Both the position numbers and the translations under genes were made by a program. DNA of 64,000 nt from Winogradskya consettensis. Lineage in GTDB: Bacteria; Actinomycetota; Actinomycetes; Mycobacteriales; Micromonosporaceae. The stretch spans positions 62,001-126,000 of the forward strand of contig NZ_BOQP01000029.1 of NCBI RefSeq assembly GCF_018332715.1. Direction: 5' to 3'. Below, piece after piece: positions 57,722-64,000 of the stretch (position 1 is the stretch's first letter; every line of letters starts with the position of its first letter). Under the pieces are notes generated by a model. The model was not told the origin of the DNA. It worked only from the letters and a program-made list of their open reading frames with translations, and ran no database searches.

Positions 57722-58378
57722 TCATTTGAGCCAGACCTTCACGCCACCTGAGAACAACGAGTCGTGCAGCTCCAGGCTGGTGAGATTGGTGCCCTTGGGC
57801 ACGTCGAAGACGAGCTTGCCCTTGACCGTGTTGCCCGGGTTCACCTCCGTGAAGAGGATCTGCTGGTCACCGTTGGCGTAGAGGGCCGCGCTGGAGTCGA
57901 CGGAGTACTCGACCTTCTTGGCGTCGTACGCCTTCTGCGCCGAGTCGGCGAAGGTCTGCGCCTCCTTGCCGATGTTCTTGACCTGGACGCTGATCAGGCA
58001 GAACTGACCCTGCGCCGCCTGTCCCAGCAGGTTGCTGCCGACCTTGCTGACACCGCACTTCATGCCGGTGACGGTGAACTGGAAGTCGCCGTCGGCTGCC
58101 GGCTGGTTGAGGCCTGGGGTGTCGTCCTTCGCCTGCTCGGTCTTCTTCGGCGTGGCCGCCGGCTTCTTCGCGGCGGTCGTCGCCTCGGTCGTACCGGTCG
58201 ACCCGCTTGTGTCGTCACCGCCGGAGGCGACCGCGCCGATGCAGCCGATCAGCATCACGGCGACCAGCCCACCCAGGATCCACGGCCACCTGCGCTTCTT
58301 CGCGGGTGCCGGAACCGGTGCCGACAGCGTCGGGCCGGGCTGCGCGGGCGGCGTCGTGGGGTGCTGCGGATACGTCAT
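57722..58378 (-). CDS. DUF4352 membrane-anchored protein
   Basis: A 218-aa protein: Pro-rich cytoplasmic N-terminus, one transmembrane helix (WPWILGGLVAVMLIGCIGAV, ~30-50), a Thr/Lys-rich linker, and an extracytoplasmic immunoglobulin-like DUF4352 domain (FQFTVTGMKCGVSKVG, then FCLISVQVKNIGKEAQTF). The two cysteines flank the first strand pair and may pair. GGAGG before the ATG. It is divergent from the restriction operon, with the palindrome and promoter between. Confidence 0.88.
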   Translation of the reverse strand: MTYPQHPTTPPAQPGPTLSAPVPAPAKKRRWPWILGGLVAVMLIGCIGAVASGGDDTSGSTGTTEATTAAKKPAATPKKTEQAKDDTPGLNQPAADGDFQFTVTGMKCGVSKVGSNLLGQAAQGQFCLISVQVKNIGKEAQTFADSAQKAYDAKKVEYSVDSSAALYANGDQQILFTEVNPGNTVKGKLVFDVPKGTNLTSLELHDSLFSGGVKVWLK

Positions 58379-58454
58379 GAGAGCCTCCGTGTCGAAGTCG
58401 GTGTAAGCCTCATCAAGGAAAGCGCCATGCCGGGAGTTGCGCTCGCGCGTCTGC

Positions 58455-58470
58455 GATAACCCGGGTTATC
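58455..58470. promoter_or_regulatory. perfect palindrome operator
   Basis: GATAACCCGGGTTATC, a perfect 16-bp palindrome 12 bp upstream of the -35 box of the restriction operon and 72 bp before its first ATG. A near copy lies 68 bp before the SMC gene. Confidence 0.75.
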
Positions 58471-58482
58471 AAACGACGGTTC

Positions 58483-58510
58483 TTGACATAGGTGGGCATC
58501 TGACTACAGT
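58483..58510 (+). promoter_or_regulatory. promoter of the type I restriction operon
   Basis: TTGACA (58483-58488), 16-bp spacer, TACAGT (58505-58510). A consensus -35 and a TANNNT -10; predicted leader of ~25 nt with GGAGGAGG before ATG 58543. Confidence 0.75.
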
Positions 58511-58542
58511 GGAGCCAATCGATCACGGAGGAGGTGAAGAGG

Positions 58543-60579
58543 ATGCCGAACGAGCTCATGTCGTCGGGTGAGATCGCTGCTCTGGCTCAGGTCGAGCGCC
58601 CGGTGGTTACCACCTGGCGCCGTCGACACGCCGACTTCCCCGCCCCCGCTCCCGACACCAACGGCCAGCTCCTCTTTCCCGCTGACGAGGTGCTCGACTG
58701 GCTGCTGGACCGCAAACTCGGCAACGCCGCCCCGGAGGCACTGCGCGCCGAGCGCACGCTGCACACTCTCAGCGCGGCAGCCCGCGAGCACGGCGGCCGC
58801 CGGTTGGTTTTGTGTCTGGGTGCCGCACTCTGCCTGCGCGAGATGTCCGGGCGGGTCCTCCCGGCGGACCTGTTGCCAGCCGCTCGCCGGTTCGACCTGG
58901 AGGACGAGTTTCTCCTCTCCGACCTTCAGGATGCCCCCGCGCTGACCGATCATCCGGAGATGGTCGAGCAGCTCATTGAGGGTGCCTACGACGTGGGTGG
59001 GGCGCACCATTTCCTGCTCGGCAATGCCGCCCGGCTCGGCTGGCCCGAGCTCGACGCCGACGCTCTCGCGCCGCCCCTGGTCACCCTGATTAAGAACGCC
59101 GTCGACGTGCTAGGCCGGCTCACCGCGAACGGCCCGCTCAGCATCGCCGATCCGTACGCCGGTACCGGTGACCTGTTGACCGCGCTGATGAACGGTCTGG
59201 ACCCGGACGGACTCGCCTTCAACGCGGTGCAGTCGGACCCGGCGCTGGCTCGGCTGATCCGCCGCCGCCTGCTGCTGGCCGGCGTTCCGGACTTTCAGTT
59301 CGAGGTCTGCGCCGACGACCTGAACGACGACTTCGCCGAGGCCGACGTGATCGTGACCCGGCTCCCCTACCGGCCGGCTGAGTCCCGCGATCCGCTCGAA
59401 GACCTCAACAAGATTGGTGACATCGCCGACCTGCTCGGCCCCGGCCGCACCGCAGCCGTCATCGGCCCGGCGACGAGCTTGGTCGACGCGCTGCGCGACC
59501 ACTCTGCGATCCGGCGCCGCGAGGAACTGCTGACCAGCGGGAACGTCGAGGCTGTGGTCCGGCTGCCTGGTGGGGTCTACTCGGCTCGCCCTGGCTATCC
59601 GGCGGCCCTATGGCTGCTCACCCGTAACCCGGTGCCGACCACTGCAGGCCGTCTGCTGGTATCCGACCTCAGTCGCAGCGCTCTCGACCAGCGCGTCATC
59701 GAGTCAGCCGTCGAGGACATCCTGCTGTGGCGTGCCGAGGGGTACCGGGTCGACGGCCACGACCCGCGCACCGGCGGGATCGTCGACATCGCCGATCTTG
59801 CCCGGCACCGCGGCGCCGCGCTGCGACCGCCCAGTCAGGCACCGCTGGCCGTTCGCGCCAGGCTCGCGGCCGACCGGCCCGCACTGATCGGCGAGGCCGA
59901 GCGCCGTCTCACCGAGACCGAACAGAAGACCTTTCAGTACGCGGAACGGCAGGGCCCGCTGAACACCGGTGCCGCGCAACGCGAGGGAGCGCCGCCGAAC
60001 GCCGTCTCTCTCGGTACGCTGCGCACCGCTCGCCGCGTCCGCCAGCTCCCTGGGCATCGGCTGTCAGCGACACATGTCTCGTCGCGCGGCCACTATCGGG
60101 TCATCGGTGCCGCCGAGGTCATCGCGCAGTCGTCGAAACGCTGGATCGACCGGCTCACTCTCAATGCGGAGTATCCTCACGCGGCCTTCACCGAACCGGG
60201 TGACATCGTCGTGACCACGGTGCCCAAGTTCGGTGCGTTTCTTGACGAGGCCGGCCTCTCCGTCGTCGAGTTTCCGGCGCGCGGTCTCCGGGTGGTCCCT
60301 GGCGACAGCCTTACTCCGCGCGTGTTGAAGGCCGTGCTCGACATCGCCGACAACACTGCTCGCAGCCCCGGAGCGGTGCGGGCGCAACGCCTGCGAGACG
60401 TGACGATCCCCGACCTGAGCCGCGACGAAGCGGCACGTCTGGACGAACTTCTCCGCCAACTCGAGGAACGGGAGCGCCTGCTGCAGCGGCAGGCGGACCT
60501 TTTGGCGGAAGTGCGCGGACTCGCCGTGGCCGGCTTCGCCGACGGCACCCTTACGACTTTGTACGGTACGGACTCTTGA
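58543..60579 (+). CDS. degenerate N6-adenine methyltransferase heading the hsd operon
   Basis: A 678-aa protein. Residues ~1-60 look like a helix-turn-helix (SSGEIAALAQVERPVVTTWR, then FPADEVLDWLL). ~150-420 is an HsdM-like fold with SAM motif I as D-P-Y-A-G-T-G-D (~202), but the catalytic NPPY/F is replaced by T-R-L-P-Y (~273), so methylation is unlikely. ~480-640 resembles an HsdS recognition half, ending in a coiled coil (LDELLRQLEERERLLQRQ). The stop overlaps a possible hsdM TTG. It may be a regulator or extra DNA-binding subunit. ATG 58543 fits GGAGGAGG; GTG 58534 does not. Confidence 0.82.
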   Translation: MPNELMSSGEIAALAQVERPVVTTWRRRHADFPAPAPDTNGQLLFPADEVLDWLLDRKLGNAAPEALRAERTLHTLSAAAREHGGRRLVLCLGAALCLREMSGRVLPADLLPAARRFDLEDEFLLSDLQDAPALTDHPEMVEQLIEGAYDVGGAHHFLLGNAARLGWPELDADALAPPLVTLIKNAVDVLGRLTANGPLSIADPYAGTGDLLTALMNGLDPDGLAFNAVQSDPALARLIRRRLLLAGVPDFQFEVCADDLNDDFAEADVIVTRLPYRPAESRDPLEDLNKIGDIADLLGPGRTAAVIGPATSLVDALRDHSAIRRREELLTSGNVEAVVRLPGGVYSARPGYPAALWLLTRNPVPTTAGRLLVSDLSRSALDQRVIESAVEDILLWRAEGYRVDGHDPRTGGIVDIADLARHRGAALRPPSQAPLAVRARLAADRPALIGEAERRLTETEQKTFQYAERQGPLNTGAAQREGAPPNAVSLGTLRTARRVRQLPGHRLSATHVSSRGHYRVIGAAEVIAQSSKRWIDRLTLNAEYPHAAFTEPGDIVVTTVPKFGAFLDEAGLSVVEFPARGLRVVPGDSLTPRVLKAVLDIADNTARSPGAVRAQRLRDVTIPDLSRDEAARLDELLRQLEERERLLQRQADLLAEVRGLAVAGFADGTLTTLYGTDS

Positions 60580-60602
60580 ACACCATCAGAACGGAAGACA
60601 CA

Positions 60603-62216
60603 GTGCCCCCACGCAAACGCGCCGCCGGACAGGCCGAACTCTTCGGCGTGTCCAGCACCAAGCAGATCCAGGACATCCTGTGGAAGGCCGCCGACAAGCT
60701 GCGCGGCTCCATGGACGCCGCGCAGTACAAGGAGTTCGTGCTCGGCCTGGTCTTCCTGAAGTACGTCTCGGACGCCTTCGCCGAGCGCCGCGACCAAATC
60801 GCGGACAGCCTCTCCGACATCCCGGAGAACCGCCGCGCGGAGTTCCTCGACGAACGCGACGAGTACACCAGCGCCAACGTCTTCTGGGTCCCGGAGTACG
60901 CCCGCTGGGACTACCTGAAGGACAACGCGCCCAGCGGCGTCGGCAAGCTGCTCGACGACGCCATGGACGCGATCATGCGGGAGAACCCGGCCCTGACCGG
61001 CGTCCTGCCGAAGATCTTCAACCGGGACAACGTCGACCAGAAGCGCCTCAAGGAACTCGTCGACCTGATCAGTGACGCCCGGTTCACCGGCCACGGCGAC
61101 CGCCCGGCCCAAGACGTCCTCGGCGAAACGTACGAATACTTCTTGGAGAAGTTCGCCCGCGCCGAAGGCAAACGGGCCGGCGAGTTCTACACCCCGTCCA
61201 GCGTCGTCCGGATCCTCGTCGAGGTGTTGGAGCCCTACTCCGGCCGCGTCTACGACCCGTGCTGCGGCTCCGGCGGCATGTTTGTCCAATCGCAGAAGTT
61301 CATCGAGGCCCGCGCCGGCCGCGAGCACACCCACGACATCGCCGTATACGGCCAGGAGCAAAACGAACGCACCTGGCGGTTGGCGAAAATGAACCTCGCC
61401 ATCCACCACATGGACCCCGTCGGTATCGCCGACCGCTGGGCCGACACCTTCTCGGACGACAAGCACCCGGACATGCGGGCCGACTTCATCATGGCCAACC
61501 CGCCGTTCAACATGAGCGACTGGGCCCGCCGCGAATCGGACCCCCGCTGGCGGTACGGTGTCCCGCCGCAGAGCAACGCCAACTACGCCTGGCTCCAGCA
61601 CATCGTGTCCAAGCTCGGCGACCGCGGCAGCGCCGGCATCGTGCTGTCGAACGGCTCGATGGCCGCGAAGACATCTGGTGAGGGCGAGATTCGCCGGTCA
61701 ATGATCGAGGCCGACCTGGTCGCCTGCATGGTTGCCCTCCCTCCGAACCTGTTTCGTACCACCGCCATCCCCGCCTGTCTGTGGTTCCTCACCAAAGATA
61801 AAAGCCCGCAAGGGGCAAAGGCGATGGCCGACCGGCGCGGCGAAATACTCTTCATTAATGCTCAAGATCTGGGCAGAATGGTAGACCGCACCGAGCGCAT
61901 CCTGACCGACGAGGACGTCCAGCGTATTGCCGACACTTTCCATTCCTGGCGCGGTATGAAATCTGCCAAGGAGAAGGGTATCTCCTACCAGGACGAGGCT
62001 GGATTTAGCTATTCTGCGACCGTTGAGGAAGTCGCCAGCCGCGAGTACATCCTGACTCCTGGACGGTATGTGGGAACCGCCGGGACCGAGGACGATCCAG
62101 ACGCGGAACCAATCGCCGCTCGCGTTGAACGCCTGACCAAGGAGTTGTACACCTGCTACGAGGATTCTGACCGCCTGAGTCAGGTCGTCCGCGAGGCACT
62201 GCGGAGCCTCTCATGA
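60603..62216 (+). CDS. hsdM: type I restriction-modification methyltransferase subunit
   Basis: A 537-aa N6-adenine methyltransferase. N-terminal HsdM helical domain (IQDILWKAADKLRGSMDAAQ), SAM motif I Y-D-P-C-C-G-S-G-G-M-F (~217) and catalytic N-P-P-F-N (~298) are intact. GTG 60603 has GGAAG 5 nt upstream; TTG 60576 overlaps the previous stop and would add nine residues. The stop overlaps hsdS (ATGA). Acts with HsdS as the methylase and with HsdR as the restriction enzyme. Confidence 0.95.
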   Translation: MPPRKRAAGQAELFGVSSTKQIQDILWKAADKLRGSMDAAQYKEFVLGLVFLKYVSDAFAERRDQIADSLSDIPENRRAEFLDERDEYTSANVFWVPEYARWDYLKDNAPSGVGKLLDDAMDAIMRENPALTGVLPKIFNRDNVDQKRLKELVDLISDARFTGHGDRPAQDVLGETYEYFLEKFARAEGKRAGEFYTPSSVVRILVEVLEPYSGRVYDPCCGSGGMFVQSQKFIEARAGREHTHDIAVYGQEQNERTWRLAKMNLAIHHMDPVGIADRWADTFSDDKHPDMRADFIMANPPFNMSDWARRESDPRWRYGVPPQSNANYAWLQHIVSKLGDRGSAGIVLSNGSMAAKTSGEGEIRRSMIEADLVACMVALPPNLFRTTAIPACLWFLTKDKSPQGAKAMADRRGEILFINAQDLGRMVDRTERILTDEDVQRIADTFHSWRGMKSAKEKGISYQDEAGFSYSATVEEVASREYILTPGRYVGTAGTEDDPDAEPIAARVERLTKELYTCYEDSDRLSQVVREALRSLS

Positions 62217-63409
62217 CGTCGAAGACGGCGCGCTTCGCTGACCTGCTGATCACTCCCCTTCGCAGTGGCGTCACCATTCCTAAGGGAAACCGTGGTACTG
62301 GCATAAAAATGATTAACATGGGAGAGCTATTTCGCTATCCGCGCATTCCGGATACCGAGATGGCTCTGGTCGACTTCGACTACCGGAACGAGGAGCGGTT
62401 CCTGGTCCAACCCGGCGACCTCCTGTTCGCCCGACGCTCGCTGACGGCCGAAGGCGCCGGAAAATGCGCTATCGTCCTGGATGCGCCGACTCCTCGAACC
62501 TGGGAAAGCTCGATCATTAGAGCCAGGTTGAATAGAGACAAAGCCGACCCTGACTACTATTTCTACATGTTCCAGGCGCCGTACGGCCGGAATCTTATAG
62601 GTGGAATCGTAGAACAGGTGGCCGTGGCCGGAATACGCAGTAGTGACTTGGCGAACCTGCGAGTTCCGTGGCCTGAACTGGCGGAACAACGTGCCATTTC
62701 ATCGGTACTTCGGGCTTTAGATGACAAGGCTGCAGCAAACGATCGCCTTACCGCTTCAAGCGACCAGTATTGCGCTGCACTGCTCCAAGACATTGTTGTC
62801 ACTGGCTGCGGCAAACCCGTCAAGCTAGGTGACATCGCAACGGTTAACGCTGCATCGATCAAGCCGATTCCTGGCGCGAGCCTCCGATACATCGACATTT
62901 CAAGCGTCGCTGACGGCAGGATCGACTGGCCTGCCGCCAGCTCATGGGACACCGCTCCGGGCCGGGCTCGGCGCAAAGTATCAGTAGGTGACACCATCTG
63001 GTCCACCGTGCGACCGAATCGTTGCTCGCGAGCGCTCATCCTCGACGACGATCCGCTGCTGGTCGCGTCGACCGGATTTGCGGTCCTTACTCCGCGCGCT
63101 GTCGGTCCCGCATTCCTTTACGAATGCGCCAGACGGAACGATTTCGTCGCCTACCTTGAAAGCGTAGCCGAAGGCAGTGCCTACCCGGCGGTTAGGGCGG
63201 ATAGGTTCCTGGCAGCACCTATTCCAAATATCACCGCCGAAAAGCGCGAGAAGTTCGAGTCGATAGCGTTCAATGTCAGACTGCGCGCACATTCTTCCGT
63301 ACACGAAAATCGTGTTCTCGCAGAACTCCGGGATGTGTTGGCTGCAGAGCTGATGTCGGGGCGGTTGCGGGTCAAGGATGCCGAAAAAGTCGTCGAAGAA
63401 GCGGTTTGA
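62213..63409 (+). CDS. hsdS: type I restriction specificity subunit
   Basis: A 398-aa HsdS with two target recognition domains. The first spans ~1-155, with V-Q-P-G-D-L-L-F-A-R-R-S. A conserved helix follows (ELAEQRAISSVLRALDDKAA). The second spans ~200-350, with S-V-G-D-T-I-W-S-T-V-R-P-N. A second helix closes the protein (~360-385). Recognised sequence cannot be predicted. GC is lower than in hsdM, usual for exchanged recognition domains. Overlaps hsdM by 4 nt. Confidence 0.93.
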   Translation: MTSKTARFADLLITPLRSGVTIPKGNRGTGIKMINMGELFRYPRIPDTEMALVDFDYRNEERFLVQPGDLLFARRSLTAEGAGKCAIVLDAPTPRTWESSIIRARLNRDKADPDYYFYMFQAPYGRNLIGGIVEQVAVAGIRSSDLANLRVPWPELAEQRAISSVLRALDDKAAANDRLTASSDQYCAALLQDIVVTGCGKPVKLGDIATVNAASIKPIPGASLRYIDISSVADGRIDWPAASSWDTAPGRARRKVSVGDTIWSTVRPNRCSRALILDDDPLLVASTGFAVLTPRAVGPAFLYECARRNDFVAYLESVAEGSAYPAVRADRFLAAPIPNITAEKREKFESIAFNVRLRAHSSVHENRVLAELRDVLAAELMSGRLRVKDAEKVVEEAV

Positions 63410-63435
63410 GTAACAGTTCACGGGGAGGGGTTGGG

Positions 63436-64000
63436 ATGGGGTCCGACGGAAGACTGAACGAGGCCGGTTGGGAGACGCTCGCGCTGGAGGAGCTGTTTGA
63501 CCTCGGCTGGGAGCCGGGTGCCGGGAAGGACTTCGGGCCGGGTACAGGGCAGCGGCAGACCTGGGCCGACCTGGTGCTGGTTGAGGACCTACGGGCGGCA
63601 ATCGAGCGGCTCAACCCCGGCCTCTCCCCGTCGGTGGTCGCCGAGGCGGTCAGGGCGGCCACCGACGTGGCCTCCCGGGAGGCGTTCGCCGAGAACCGCG
63701 CGGCGCACGAGCGGCTGGTGCACGGCATCCGCTCGATCACGTACACCGATGCGTTCGGCGCCGAGCACAACCCCACCGTGCGCCTGGTCGACCTGAACGG
63801 CCCCGAGCAGAATGTCTACCGGGCGATCAACCAGGTGCTGATCGTCGACGGCGACCACCAGCGCCGGTTCGACATCGTGCTCTACCTGAACGGTCTGCCG
63901 GTCGCGATCATCGAGCTGAAGAACGCCGCCGACGAGAACGCGACGATCACCGGGGCGCACGCCCAGCTCCAGACCTACCTCGCGGAGTTCCCTCTCGCCT
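63436..64000 (+). CDS. hsdR: type I restriction endonuclease subunit, 5' part
   Basis: The first 188 codons of HsdR, open at the window end. The N-terminal PD-(D/E)xK nuclease domain is visible: R-F-D-I-V-L-Y-L-N-G then IIELKN (residues ~150-170) supply the catalytic Asp, Glu and Lys. GGGGAGGGG 5 nt before the ATG. The DEAD-box translocase should lie beyond the window. 26 bp after hsdS, same operon. Confidence 0.93.
   Translation, partial: MGSDGRLNEAGWETLALEELFDLGWEPGAGKDFGPGTGQRQTWADLVLVEDLRAAIERLNPGLSPSVVAEAVRAATDVASREAFAENRAAHERLVHGIRSITYTDAFGAEHNPTVRLVDLNGPEQNVYRAINQVLIVDGDHQRRFDIVLYLNGLPVAIIELKNAADENATITGAHAQLQTYLAEFPLA

Overview
The window is a high-GC actinobacterial chromosome segment. 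A mycothiol-conjugate amidase (Mca), a SARP/AfsR-type regulator, a DUF4307 protein, GTG/TTG starts and several apparently leaderless genes all point to an actinomycete. The overall gene set suggests Micromonosporaceae (Actinoplanes-like), but that family call is inference. From memory, two stretches keep the Mycobacterium tuberculosis order: cbs, cgs/metB, greA, DUF4307, mca, small membrane protein, DUF255 thioredoxin-like protein; and purK, purE, acyl-CoA dehydrogenase (fadE25-like). Both are interrupted here by extra genes.

0-31 kb: mostly core metabolism. It holds transsulfuration and threonine catabolism (cbs, cgs, ilvA), a SARP regulator, RNase Z, a polyphosphate pair (PPK2 with a CYTH-CHAD protein), methionine sulfoxide repair next to a HIT hydrolase, an amidase, greA, mca, a GGDEF-EAL protein and a DUF255 protein. 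A 750-900 bp array of nine tRNA or tRNA-like genes (27.1-28.0 kb) follows a 58-codon Cys-containing small gene that has its own promoter and terminator. The array precedes purK-purE. Two genes in this part are broken: an AbiEii-type nucleotidyltransferase with two in-frame stops, and a frameshifted DUF402 gene. Several non-coding stretches carry tandem repeats, one of them a five-run G-quadruplex motif.

31-39.5 kb: a giant polytopic SCO7613-type membrane protein, UDP-glucose dehydrogenase and acyl-CoA dehydrogenase.

39.5-64 kb: an accessory island with lower-GC patches, unfamiliar proteins, decayed genes and a run of probable defence genes. In order these are: an MBL hydrolase with a membrane partner; a translationally coupled three-gene cassette (Rad50/SMC-like ATPase with a zinc hook, a 122-aa protein, a 171-aa membrane protein with a Cys/His cluster); a zinc-ribbon protein and a 249-aa membrane protein; an 1839-aa DUF4011-type helicase-nuclease; a DUF4352 protein; and a type I restriction operon led by an extra catalytically degenerate methyltransferase (then hsdM, hsdS and the start of hsdR at the window edge).

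The two best candidates for something new are the SMC-small-membrane cassette and the degenerate methyltransferase heading the hsd operon. Near-identical dyads (GATAA-N6-TTATC) lie about 70 bp upstream of both operons, which suggests one regulator controls both.
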